This document shows, piece after piece, positions 1 through 11,630 of a DNA stretch of 64,000 nucleotides. Made by a program: the position numbers and the translations under genes. Under the pieces are notes generated by a model that had not been told where the DNA came from, ran no database searches, and was given only the letters and a program-made list of their open reading frames with translations. This DNA is from Durusdinium trenchii (taxonomy: Eukaryota > Sar > Dinophyceae > Suessiales > Symbiodiniaceae): the NCBI GenBank assembly GCA_963970005.1, contig CAXAMN010021273.1, positions 697,546 through 761,545 of the forward strand, given 5' to 3'. Numbering within the stretch: position 1 is the first letter of the stretch; the number at the start of each line of letters is the position of its first letter.

Positions 1-661
1 CTGTAGGCACTACTTCGTCATCATCGTCAACGTCTTCATCTTCTGACAATGATGAACAGCAAGATCAGAATCCGGAGGAGGAGAGCGAGCATGTAATGCC
101 TGCGACTGACACTATTGAGTCCCAGCAGAATGAGATTAAGAGACTTGCAGCAGAGGTAGCTGATATGGACCAATTGGCACAAGCGGCCACGTCAAGGGCA
201 AAGAGTGGATCATTTTTCAACAGCGATCTGGGTTTGATAGAGGGGGCCATAGCAGTTTCAAATCGCTCCATTTGCTACCATTGCCGGACAGTGATCCCCA
301 AAGGACTGTGTGGGAACAACAATGTTGCGGTCAAAGTTTTTCTGTTTGTGAGTTGAGTTCCCGGGCTGGGGTGTAATCCAGATTAAGATTGATAAATTGA
401 ACACGTGAAGGATCTGTGAGATTCGCATGGGCATATAGCAAAGCGAGACCACCAGCGTGGCTGCATTCCTTCTGCCTGTGTGATTGCTCCAAAAAATACA
501 GTTTGGTAGATGCCACAGTGGCGAAATTGATTGAGATGGTCGCCACTGCCAAGGGGTCAGGCAGCGCTTCTTCTTCTGCCAAAGAACCGCCAAAGCGATG
601 CCCAGATTCAGAAGTCACAGACACCTGCAAACAAATCCTGGCTGCCCTAGGCCACGGCTAA
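1..661 (+). CDS. 3' end of a gene ending in a PARP-like CxxC...HxxC zinc finger
   Basis: The reading frame is open from base 3 and enters from outside the window. It encodes a Ser/Thr run, an acidic stretch, a short coiled-coil-like segment (around QQNEIKRLAAEVADMDQLA) and then ICYHC. I place an intron at 304-410: the exon ends CCCAAAG, the intron starts GACTG, the acceptor is GTGAAG and exon 2 starts GATCTG. Joining gives IPKGSVRFAWAYSK, which completes a finger CYHC-x24-HSFC, close to the spacing of PARP-type zinc fingers. The frame stops at 659-661. The intron has a GA donor, and GA is repeated after the acceptor. The same kind of finger closes the next gene, a methyltransferase, so this may be the end of a related gene. 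Function of the whole protein is unknown. Confidence 0.6.
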
Positions 662-904
662 GCCGAAGTATGCTGTCATGTCTCACTCACCAGGTTCTGC
701 AGGCCCAAAAAACTGCTATGGGACATTCTGAGCACAGGCTGCTTGTTCTACTTACTGTATAGGTTAAGGTTGATAGACAGATCCCGTCCAATTCTGATTC
801 AGCAGTCAGAAGTCAGACTCGTGTGGTAGTTGTTTGTGTTCGTGATTTGTTTCTTGTGATTTATGATTTATGATTGATTTGCTACTGAGGCTCCGATCGA
901 TTTT
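662..904. other. Spacer between two + strand genes
   Basis: I see no convincing exon here. The next recognisable coding segment begins near 905. A trans-splice acceptor for the next gene could lie here, but nothing decides it. Confidence 0.4.
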
Positions 905-3900
905 ATGCTTCGTGGAAGAATGGAGATCGGCACCCATACAGAGGACATCGGGCTTGAACTCATTCCCGGATATCATGTTCAAGTTGTCCTATTGGAGAAG
1001 CTTGGACAGGTTCTGTATTCACTGCTCCGTCACTGCCAAGGGGCAACTGTTTGTTGACAATGTTGCAAGGATTAATGTAAATGTTACATGTTTGTAACTC
1101 GTGACAGAAACAGAGTTGCCATGTATCCCGGTGGCAAAGGGTGTAAGAGATTTCGATTTTACTGCTCACTGCTAACTCTGAACACGGTCGAGACAAGCCT
1201 TGCCAAGATAGAAATCCGGATGACAGTGTTTGGTGTTTGAAGCCACAGTCAGCCAACGCCTTAGGAGTTTTGAGTTTGGGGTCCCACAGACCAGAGCGCG
1301 CTTGTATGTGCTGATGGTGGATGCATCCCTGATGGACCGCGGGGAGCTTTCGGCAATGGCGCATCTGATCTCCCATGTGCTACCCGCATCGATCCCAAAA
1401 CGGAGCAGCATCGAGGATGTGATGTTCTACAATTCCCATGTACAACACGCGTTTGAGACTACTCCCCATCACCCCCCAGTCTCCAAAGATCCATGGCCTT
1501 TTCCAGAACTCCAGTTTTTATACTATAAAACAGCAAGTGAGAGATGAGATCTTTTGAGCTCAAAACAGCCAAGGTTTTTTTTCTGTAATCTTCGAGGGAG
1601 TTTCGGCTTACATGTATATATAGTTCAGAGACATTTATATATAGTTCAAGAGATTTTATATATAGTTCAGGACCCACAAATGGCTGACACTAAAGGCCTG
1701 GGCCTCTATATTGTTCTTTCCTTTTTTTTGGTCCTTTCCTGCACTCAGGATGGAACTGTGTCTTCCCAGAGTCAGAAGATTGTCGACAGCTGGAAGAAAG
1801 AGTTGGGGGTGGGAAGAGGATACACGTCAGGACTGCCTGCAGAAAGTTTAGGTCTTCTCAACAAGCGAGAGCGGGACAACCTGGACGTGCAATACCAATT
1901 TTTGATGGCCACTCAGATTGTGAATTTTAGATGATCTGATATATTCCGATGATATTCCATGAGTGATCTGTTTGTTCCATGGGAAATAGTCTGGTCTAGT
2001 CTTCTGACTAGGAGAGCGACGACTTAGGTTGTAAGTTCAGAAAATATACTTAGATGATGCGAAGTATGCGAGTATGTTTAATTTTTTTATATATAGTTCG
2101 GAACCGTTCGGAACCGTTCTGAACTATATATAGAAACCCGTTTATATATAGTTCGGAACCGTTCGGAACCGTTCTGAACTATATATACCATCCAACCCAG
2201 GATTAGTTCAGATTAGTTCGGATTAGTACGAAATAGTTCGAAATAGTTCGGAATAGTTCGGACTGTATATATAGTTCGGAACCGTTCTGAACTATATATA
2301 AAAACCCGTTTATATATATAGTTCGGAACCGTTCGGAACCGTTCTGCGCTATATATAACTTTGGCAAAACCAACATTGCATCATTTGCGTCACGAACTTC
2401 AAACACATAACATACGTTTTTCTTTTGTTAAGTAAGTAAAGTACAGTAAGTGAGTAAGTAACTTAACATATGCCACCACATGCATGACACATGCCGCATG
2501 CTTTGACTCTGAGGCCAAGGGCAAAAACCCGTCTGTGGACAAGTGCACTACGGATGTAGCTCGTTCCAGGGCTGCAAGTTAATACTGGACTGGCACTGCC
2601 ATTCTCACTTTCTAGACGTTGGGAGGTCTTTTTCAGGAAACTCCGACTGACCTGTCAGTTTCCAGGTCAAGTCAAACCCTGACACTAACATGGTTTTTCA
2701 GGAGGGAAGTGAGAATGCCAGAAGGTCTGTGATAGGAAGCCAATGATGAGCAGAAGATGATACGATACACTGAATTCTTTGTTTGGGCTTTTTGTCTGGA
2801 CACCGCAAGATTTATATAAATCGAATTGGTTTTGGGATTCGGCCACGGTGGTGAGAGATGCATCTCGCACAGGTTCAACCACTCGCTTTGCGAATGGATC
2901 TGGTGGCATTGTCCATGCACTTTCAACCCATGTGAAGATCTGGAACTATGGCACTCAGGATTTTCTCACAGCCGAGGACCACAGCAACAAACCTTGCACT
3001 TGTAAATTTAGTCGGAAGGTTGGAAGGTCAGAAGTCCGGATGCGTCTAGTTGGCCCACCTTGCAAGTACTGGCAGCGTAGTAAGACTTATTTTCTTATTT
3101 GTCAGAGTCAAAGCTTGTCAAGATTTTACCACTTGCAGGACTTGTTCGCAATTCAAGGCTTTGACGTGGCAAGACTCAATTTTGGTGCGCCTGGACAGTT
3201 TTCTTATGCCGACCTCAACCATTTGGCTGGAATCTAACTGGCAATTAGAGATGATGAATGATGTTCCTCAATTCCTCTCTTTCTCTATGATATGATATAA
3301 TGATATATCTAATCTAGTTTATATCTCGTCACATACGGTTACATAATGTCACATACGATAATATAATATATTGTAGTACTAGAATAAATTTCTTCCACAC
3401 CTGCTGAGGAGTCTACAGCTCATTGTTGCTGTTGTTCTTTTCTGCTATACTCTCAGAAGATGAGTCCCATGAACCTTTGATGTTTGAAGTTGTCGAGTCA
3501 AAAGCTGCTGTTTGTGAACTTTGCAAAGGGCATATAGAACCTGGAGCCATCATCGTCTATTGGAAGTTCTTTGTGCTGCACTACCATTGTGTCTTTGCTT
3601 TTGCCAGGTGGAACAACGAGGACGGAGATATCCGCTTGAAGGTTGCTACTGCATTGGCTGAGTCTCAGGCGGCCACGCCAAATCACCTGCACGAAAAGAT
3701 CAACCACTTGGTCCACAAGCTGTTGGCAGATGATGACACGGAGGCCGCCCAGACCTCCAAAGTCTTACCAGAGAAGCGGGTGTTCAAGAAAATGCCTTCC
3801 ACCATTTGGGCCAGTGAGGAAGAGACAGTGCCTGGTGCGCCGTCCCTGGGTGTGCTGTCACCTGTGCCTTCCTCTGTTCCCTTGCTGGATTTGCTGGCTG

Positions 3901-4016
3901 AAGATGGTGATCAAGATGCGCCCGTTGTCGGGCCCGAGGCCACAGAGACCCAGCTCCGCTATGAGGATTGTGAGGAGTTTGCTCAGACCTTTCCTGACAC
4001 TCTGCCCCAACCTTGA
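905..4016 (+). CDS. DNA (cytosine-5)-methyltransferase, C-terminal half, with C-terminal zinc finger
   Basis: This is a spliced gene transferring methyl groups to cytosine in DNA, if functional. A likely exon near 905-1000 reads ELIPGYHVQVVLL, typical of the segment before motif VIII. Exon ~1256-1487 contains FGVPQTRARLYVL, the motif VIII signature of C5 methylases. Proposed exons 1749-1851 and 2873-2976 form the target-recognition region. Exon 3139-3229 reads DLFAIQGFD...FSYADLNHLAG, matching motifs IX-X. Exon 3409-4016 continues the motif X helix, then CELCKGHIEPG...HYHC, and ends with an acidic tail. Introns 1488-1748, 2977-3138 and 3230-3408 all begin with GA, and GA follows each acceptor. 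Motifs I, IV (catalytic Cys) and VI are not visible upstream, and the previous gene stops at 661. The gene is therefore probably 5' truncated, unless it continues in exons I cannot see. The GNA of motif X is also altered. Confidence 0.65.
1614..1670. repeat. TATATATAGTTCAG short repeats in an intron
   Basis: Three copies of a TATATATAGTTCAG-like unit sit about 20 bp apart inside a proposed intron of the methyltransferase gene. The same unit recurs at 2088-2358 and inside the foldback element at 10601-10705, so it is a dispersed family. Confidence 0.7.
2088..2358. repeat. Clustered palindromic repeats, TATATATAGTTCGG...
   Basis: Three copies of a palindrome-like unit are present: TATATATAGTTCGGAACC on one side and GAACTATATATA on the other, with internal GGAACCGTT repeats. 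They are separated by AAACCCGTT and by a run of TTAGTTCGGA-like units. Each copy can fold into a hairpin of about 20 bp per arm. All lie inside the proposed intron 1852-2872. Confidence 0.75.
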
Positions 4017-4454
4017 GTGCAGTTGAGCAAGCTTAGGCACTGCTGCCACCAGTTTTGCAATTGGTAGGAACTAGCGTGAGTCCATTCCTTCTTGTAGGCC
4101 GCAGGTTGCAGCATGTCATTGATGTTGCGTCGCGTGCATGTTGCTTGTTGCTTTTGGCCAGTGCTGTTGATACTGCACAGGATTCCGAGACTCACAGCAG
4201 AAGCTAAACCACAGAGAGCGTCAAGCGTGACAAAGTTTGCGTCCCCTCAAGTCGAGTTTGTGTTGACTGTTTGGCAAATGGCTGATTATACAGCCATTTC
4301 TTGAGTGAGGATTCATGGTCAGTGCACGATGGCAAATCACGAATGGGCCATTGGCAATGACTATGTTTTGTTTTGTTCATGATTCGACTTGACATTTTGT
4401 TCAAGCCTGTTCGCGTGTGTGTGTCTGGGTTGGAGACATCATTACCGGCGCAGC
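4017..4454. other. Intergenic spacer
   Basis: No exon could be supported. The last part, before the ATG at 4455, contains CCGGCGCAG directly ahead of the start. This could serve as a spliced-leader acceptor for the next gene; that is inference. Confidence 0.35.
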
Positions 4455-7400
4455 ATGGCTACTGAAAAGCAGGATCAGGCACCCCAAGACGAGGAGATCG
4501 ATGAGGAGAGTGACGGTGAGTCTGTCGAGATTAAGGATGGCTCCTGTGGCGGTTGCGATCAAGAATTCGGGGCACAAGACGAGGCGGGTACGACCTGGGA
4601 AAACCAAACAAAACTTGCAAAGGATCGGAATTGAGTATACACTGCGGTGGTCAGATGTTTAGGAATTTTGACCCCTTGGCCAGGACGCACCAGAGGGGGT
4701 CTCCTTGCAGGTAGTATCAGCAAAAGGAGACAACAAGGCAATATGCCGTCCGTGCTTCTATATTCACCGTGGTAGTCTGGGCAAAGTCAAGCTCCGAGCG
4801 CTGTTCAAACTGCTCCGCAAATCTCCTGCTTTGCGAAAGAAGTTTCCTCGCCAAAACCTTCAGTTGGTTTTGATGAACTTATCCAGTCTGACCTGTCATT
4901 AATTTTCCTGGCCTTTGTTTGCGCTCACATTTCCCAGTTCCTGTCAGACTCTGGCACAATTCCAAGGTTCCGCTCCTTGAGGCGCATCTATGTCCGACGT
5001 ACAGCTGCCAATCCTAAGGCTAAGCCCAGGCACGAAGTCTTGGATATCAAGCATTACGTTCAAAAGCGCCAATCCAAGTACATTGATTTCTATCAGGAGA
5101 GAGTTGCAGCAGAATGATTGGAGCTTGATTGAGCCTGCTAGGGACCCAACATGTTTGTAATTTATACTTTACAAGTTGTTTGTAAGTTAGGTCAAGCTTT
5201 CCAATCTAAACGTCCCTGAGGAGGCAGACTGGCAAGAACTTGATTCCTACTTCCGAGAGCACGCTCCGCAAGATGTGAAGAAAAAGGTCAAGACAGCTGC
5301 AGCCAAGCGGAACTGGATCACGAATGTTACTCGGCAAAGTATGCTGCAACCCTTGGGGTGATGACCTGTGACAAACATGTTAACACGTTATAGTTTTGTC
5401 ACGAAAGGGTCGTGTCTTTTTAGCTTTGGCAGCCAACATTTGCTGACCTGTCCTGACTTTGAATGGATCTGTGGCATGGCCAAGGTTCTCGGACTCAAGA
5501 TCCAGAAGGACATGTCGGGTTTGCTGAACCTCTCAGGTTGCCTTGTTTACATAACTGTATGCGAGTGGCTGTATTTATGTCAGTCCTTTCCGTGTTGTGG
5601 GTGGTGCAGTGCCTGCAAAACACTTAGGCAAACAAGCAGTAAAGCATTGCAGGACGACTGCGGCACTGATGGAGTCCTGGTTGTCCCAGACAAGTCTCGC
5701 AAAAAGGTCAAGATCGGAACCCGGTCTTTGCAGAACCCAGTTTGTATGTTTCCTATTTCTTTGCTTATTTGATTGCTTTTTGGACGTGACCAGTTGGGGT
5801 CCTGTGACCTATGATTCACCGTCTAGGAAACAAAGTCTCCGCAGACAGCATCAAGCGGACTGAGCACGAGTCTGGAGGTGCACGGAGCGAAGCTTTCGAC
5901 AAGGAGTCAGGAAAAGTCCAGGTTGAGCTCAACGACAAGGCCGGCCAACAGTTCACTGCCAGCTAGGTTACAAACAAATTACACATGTTTGACAGCCAAC
6001 CCCAACCCGGCCTCGCAACTTTTTCATATTGGTTGCCCTGGGACACGTTGGTTTTGTAATTCCTTTCAGGCTGATGTGGATGCAGCACTGGGGGCTGCAC
6101 CAGAACCGGAGGAGGAAGAGCCAGTGGAGCAAGAGGCTGCATCTGACGATGGCGAATCTTCAGACGAAGGGATTGGCTTCTTGAAAAAGAAGAAGGAACA
6201 GACCCAGAACAAGCCGGGGAAGAGGAAACGTGACAAGGACAACGAAGAGAAGGGAGCTGCTGAGAGGCTTCAAAAGGCACGTGTGACGGAGCCCAGTTCA
6301 GCCACCGCCAGTGGCCTTGTCCCTTCCAGCACTGGTGACCAGTCGAAGGCGAAAGTGATGTCTCGGGGTGAGGCAGCTCTTCTTGCCTTGCAAGCCTTTG
6401 ACCAGCTTTCCTTCTTCAATGGCTCTTTGAAGGAGAAGGAATGGAATTCAAAAGTGGACAAGGCATTGACCACGGGCACTTCCCTTGATTCTTGTGGTGA
6501 GGACGGAAAGGAACTGGGGAAATCGTTGCAGGTGAATGCCGAATCCATCATGGCAACGATGGACTTTTTGAAGAACATCCGGGGCATTTCTCCGAACACA
6601 GCAGCCAATGAGTTTTCCAGCATGCCGCAATCTGATGTGCGCACTATGGCAACTCTCAGCCCAGAATGTCTAACTGCAGTGCTTCAATCGTGTGGAAAGA
6701 AGCTCTTGGAGGTCAGTCCTGCCATTCCTGGTATGCTCTGGTCAATTAGTGGAACTTACAGCGTAGGTCGGGTAGTATATAATCATTATTACTAATTTGC
6801 AAATGTGTTGGCTGGTTGACAGCGTCCAAGCTTTGGTAGACTAGAACTACAGTGGCTCTGACTCATATATTATACTCATATAAGGTAAAATCCCGCTCTC
6901 TCGACATGGTCGCTTGAGTGCGTAAATGTTCAAGCTAAAGAAGTTGAAGGACAAATTGGGTGTGGGCTTTTGATAGAGGCTCTGAAGGCTCAGCATGATG
7001 ATGAATGGTCGCCTGACAAAGTCCCTGGTGACTGCAGGGGCTTTGACATAGTGGCGGGAAGTGCAAAGTCAATTGATTCTGAGGCTCTGCACTGTAAGAG
7101 GGTGCGTGTGAATGGATAGAGTCGGATAGAGCAGACAGCTGCAGACTGGCGACAAAGTCATTACCTTAGCTTGGTAGTGACTCAACACCACAATGTAAAG
7201 GAGTCAGAGCCACTCGTAGATAATAAATACTAGATAAACAAAGCACATTAACATATTCAGATTGCGGTATTGTATTGTTGTGTGTGGGGGAGTGTGCGGT
7301 ACCCTCGTTGTCATGATTGTGATGGTTTTGAAATTGTGGGGAATTGATCTGCTGCGTGCGGCCGTGGTGCGGCAGGATTCCACAGATTATGCCAATTCGA

Positions 7401-10248
7401 TGTCTACCTTTTTCCGCTTCCTCTCCTTGGACACTAAATGCACTGGTTTGTCTTTGCGTGCGGTGTCAGAGTGTGGGGACAGCGCTCTCGACATCCCAGG
7501 ATTCATCAAGATTCAGATCAACCTGTTCAACGCTTGGGTGGACAGAGTGAAGAACCTCTCAGACGACCATGTAGACAAATGCCTCCTGGCCATCCCCAGT
7601 CATTTGTGGGATGCCCAATCGACAAGGCCAGGTTTCCAACATATTTTCAAACAACTTAGTGAGTAGAATCCAGGATCGATCAGGCTGACTAGACAATTTG
7701 GGTCTTCTGTTTCAGGAGCTGGTCAGAAGACCCTTCGGTGAGCTGTCTGGTACCTGGCACTGGGATGTGCCCAAGATTGCTGCTGGACTTGCACAGGTTC
7801 TTGGCAGCCAAGCAGCTCATTGATGAGAATGCCACCAACAGGCTATCCGGTGCCGAGATTACCGACTTGAAGTTGATTGTTGCCTCTTCTGCCAAGGTTT
7901 CTGCACGAATTACTCTGGTATTCAAAGCCGGAAGGCTCAGGACTGCTACAGTGGAAAGTTCCGCAGCCGGGACGTATTTTGTATTTTGTTGATCTTTATT
8001 TTTTGTTGTGGAGATTGAGCTTCAGTTGTTGCCAACGAGTGGGTCAGGACTTTGTGGATGCGGGTACTTCAGGCGACCAAGAGGGTGATGGACGAGCAAG
8101 TCGCTTTTGGAAAGGTGCAAGGTTGCTGTGAGAACATTACCATACTCATCTCTGCCTTGAAGTCCTTCAGTAGCACAGAAGACAACGGGGACACCAAAGC
8201 CAAGGAAGACATTTGCCAGCAAGCGAGAAACAACTTGCAATGCTTGGATATCCAGGCCGCTTGCAAAGAGTCTGCCAATGAGGATGGCAAACAGGAGTCG
8301 CAAGCACTTGGCGAGCAGGTGACACAACTTCAGGAGGTCATGGACCAGGAGTTCTTTCACACTACAAGCTTTGGTGACCTCCTTGCGAACTTGTGGGCGG
8401 AGGGGGCAACACTACAGATGGACACAGAAGGCTACGAGTTCCAGGTGCTCCCATTGCTCCTCACTCTGTCGATCCAAGGTGCCATGCAAATTTTAAAACA
8501 CGCACTCACACACGCACAATATAGGCTAACTTCTGACATGTGTTATTTTTTTTGGGGGGGGGTTGGTGGATCATGTGATATACAGCCAGGCTGACTCATA
8601 TTTAAGATTTGTCACGTTCAACTTTCAAGAGTTTTTGTTGACACTGTCAGGTGCAGTTCGTCGACTCGTTCTCCGTGAGGAAGAAGTCACAAACTCCATC
8701 CTGGTCGAGGTGGCAGATGCGTTTTACGACTTTTGCAAGAACTTTCCAGACGGCCAACACGTTGCAGAAGACCATCTTAAATGTGCCTTTGTACTTCAGA
8801 CTCAGTTGAGCTCACTTGTGGGAAAGTGCCAATTCGTAGACACTCCACCAGAATGGATGGGCAGGTTCAAAGATGCCGCTGACAGATTTGCCAGCAAGTT
8901 GTCTGTTGTCACCACAGAATGGGTGAAGAGTCTTCTGCGCAGTGGCAAATTGTCCACTGTCAAGGAATTCTTCAACAGCTGCGACCTACCAGGCAGCCCA
9001 GGCACCTTAACCAAACTTGCGGCGATCATCGAGCACTACGAGTTCTTGCTCAGTCTGGAGCCACCAGAGCCAACTGACTTGTTCAGTGAACTTGGCACTC
9101 GGATGAAGAGCTTCATCACAATTTCTTCCCTTGATGAAGCCATCTTGTCGGACTTGGTGCCAGACATCCATCAGAAGGCAAACAACTACAAGGAGTCTGT
9201 GCAAACCAATGTCATGCAGGAGGTGGAGAAAATGCGTGGTCAGCTGACCAAAAGCATTACGAGAATGGAGACATACAGGCTGGGTTGTTTCTGTCCTTTT
9301 TACTTGCAGCATCATGCAACACCAGCCACGTGTCAAGAGTCAAGAATTTGTTAGATCATGGCCGGGCCTCTTTCATTTTTTCCACAACGGAGATGTCACA
9401 GGAAGATCTTGCCAGCAGTGAAGATTTGGCAGCTCGACAACATCCAGGACCTCCTGATAGAGACAGAAGCCATGAACAAGGACGTGGAATCCTTGATCAG
9501 ATTTGTCGAGAATTGCGACGGCTATGACTCATGGACTCGCGTGTCATTGGCCCTAATGAAGGGGTCTTTCTGGAAAGATCATCATGTGTTCCAAGCATTC
9601 TCAGCTGTGAGGAAGGAGCTGGAGGCCAAGCTGAGGGAATGGCTCTACCCCAGATTCCTTTGTTGCAGTTGGTTGTTTTTGGGGGTTGGGTGAACTCCTG
9701 TTTGTGCAGCCAGCAGGCCACCATTGGTTTACCATGTGATGTGTGGTTTACTCGTACTCCCTACACCCTCAGGTGGCCCGCAAGGACGCTTCACAGATTG
9801 TGGCATGCCTCAGCCTTTTGCACATTATTGAGAACAAGGAAGGCCAGAAAGAACCCGTGGAAACCAGGCTGGCCTCAGTCCGAAAGTGCTGCGCTTTCAT
9901 CAGCCAGAGGTTTGGTCTCAGCTTGGGAGATTTGCCCGGGCCAATGAAGCAAAAGGTTGATGCATTCTCACGCGTCCAAGAGCCAGATGCGCCCAAGAGG
10001 CAGCTTGCAAGAGTTCAGGGTTACTCTGTGTGGTAAGTGTGCATGACACTATGCTTTTGGCAAACTAGTTTACAGTTGACACAGGACTCTACCTCTACCT
10101 CTTTCTACCTCTACCATTTGAGGCTTTGAGGTTTACCACACCAGATGTGATCCTGCCAGCATGTTAGCCAAGGAAGGAAGGAACAGCAAAAGCAAAAGCC
10201 TCTGGTGAGCGGGCAGCACCAAAGAGAAAACCCAAGAAGACCGACTGA
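4455..10248 (+). CDS. Large multi-exon gene of unknown function
   Basis: I do not recognise the family. The start MATEKQDQAPQDEEID at 4455 opens an acidic N-terminus followed by SCGGC; a second Cys pair, ICRPC, comes in the next exon (from ~4711), so a split four-Cys zinc site is likely. Further + strand exon-like segments are near 4938-5112, 5208-5345, 5450-5535, 5625-5745, 5826-5960, 6070-6712 (acidic, then Lys-rich KKKKEQ and KRKRDKD), 6925-7100, 7345-7660, 7715-7920, 8050-8480, 8650-9270, 9395-9640 and 9775-10020. The last exon ends AKASGERAAPKRKPKKTD, a basic nuclear-signal-like tail, with the stop at 10246-10248. The middle is helical and soluble. At 7715-7920 two frames are each partly convincing, so a small intron or an indel may lie there. 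Nuclear location is inferred from the basic segments. Exon limits are approximate. Confidence 0.55.
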
Positions 10249-11540
10249 GTGAAACTGGCCTGGTGACTTTGGGGATGGCCTTTATGCCTTTTTTGGTGCA
10301 TGGGCCTACTTTTGCAGAAGACGGTGATAACATCGTCTGTTGGGAGCCATTAGGGCATCCAGGCATGAAAGACTCGAAGACTTTCTCCCTAAGTCCTGGA
10401 CAAAAAGGGCGAGTTTTGCAGCTGGCTGTTGTGCCATCAAAGGCAAATTCTTTGGCAACTGCAACCCGCTGGGAAATCAATTGCATATGGGCCTTTGGGG
10501 CTGTCTAGGATTTGCCTCAGATGGAAAGCCCTGGTGCACTTCAGGGCAAATAGCAGGGTGGTTTCATAGAAATGATCCAGCAGTAAAGGCAGTACATTAT
10601 TTGGTGGGTGCATGGGCCTCTTTTATATATAGTTCAGAGGATTTTATATATAGTTCAGAGTATATCTTGGATCCCAACAGTTAAAGAGGCCCATGCACCC
10701 ACCAATGCAATACTAATAAGATCTAATAAGTATAGTGATATCCGAAGGAATCTGAACTGTTGACAAATTGTGTGGTTCTTCCTTCTTTTTTCCACCAGGG
10801 CTTTGTCATGGGCTTGACCATATTTCTATATTGTAGTGTACAGCCAAGCCAATTAACTTGCTGAAACCTCCTCAGACATGGAAGCAGTTCCAGTTTAAAG
10901 CCTGTTCAACGATGCTTGCAAGTTGTGAATCTACATTAATCTATAGATGATGCACACACTCTGGCGCGTGTTCAAAGATCACCCTATTTTTTTAAAAGAA
11001 ATATATACTGTATTGTTATGTTCTAAATTAAACTTGCATAAACTCATAAACTTACTTATTTATATAAGCTTGCCATGGAAATTCCATTGAGCTTCGCTTC
11101 CAATGCGAGTTTGGATTCTTGAATAGATACCCCCCAGTGTAAAATCATCAAAACGACTCCTTCACACGGTGGTTCTTCACCTGCTGTCATTCCAGTGGAT
11201 CAGTCCTGTGGATCAGGCCGGAGGCTGTGAGACATTCCAAGCAGGTCACTTGAGAAAACCTCAGGTAACCACAGGCAAGCTTCATGGAAAGGATCAGCCT
11301 CGTGAGAGGTTCACTGTAGGATTGCAGTCCCGATTGAGGACTCCCCCAATATTAATCCAATAAAAATCAGACGGCTAGCTGGGTGGAGAAGCCGTGGTCT
11401 CTGCAGGCAGCACCGTGCTGTCTTGGTCACTTCGGTTCTTGCGACGAGCTTTGGCGTGACCACAACGCTGCGAAGATCCGAGAACAGCGAATCAACCCCC
11501 AAAGCATCTGTGAAACGACAAAGGCTCCGGAGTTGGCGTA
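10249..11540. other. Gene-poor spacer with one foldback element
   Basis: Only short, unremarkable open frames are present (for example 10263-10508). The stretch 10706-11160 is AT-rich and featureless to the eye. The only clear structure is the inverted-repeat element at 10601-10705. Confidence 0.5.
10601..10705. mobile_element. Foldback element (MITE-like), ~105 bp
   Basis: Terminal inverted repeats of about 24 bp start TTGGTGGGTGCATGGGCCTC and end with the exact complement, GAGGCCCATGCACCCACCAA. The loop holds two TATATATAGTTCAGA units of the family seen in introns of the first methyltransferase-like gene. I see no clear target duplication and no coding capacity. Confidence 0.75.
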
Positions 11541-11630
11541 CCCAGACGCTCCATGTATGGTATATATGCCTACATTGGGGTGGTTTTGGGGGTCAATGTA
11601 GGCATATATGGCATACATGGAGTGTCTGGG
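11541..11630. mobile_element. Foldback element, CCCAGACGCTCCATG family
   Basis: Long inverted repeats run from CCCAGACGCTCCATGTATGG to CATACATGGAGTGTCTGGG, with a further inner arm around TATATGCCTACATTG. Related copies or half-copies lie at 12422-12450, 15975-16056, 19748-19766 and 55981-56069. Confidence 0.75.
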
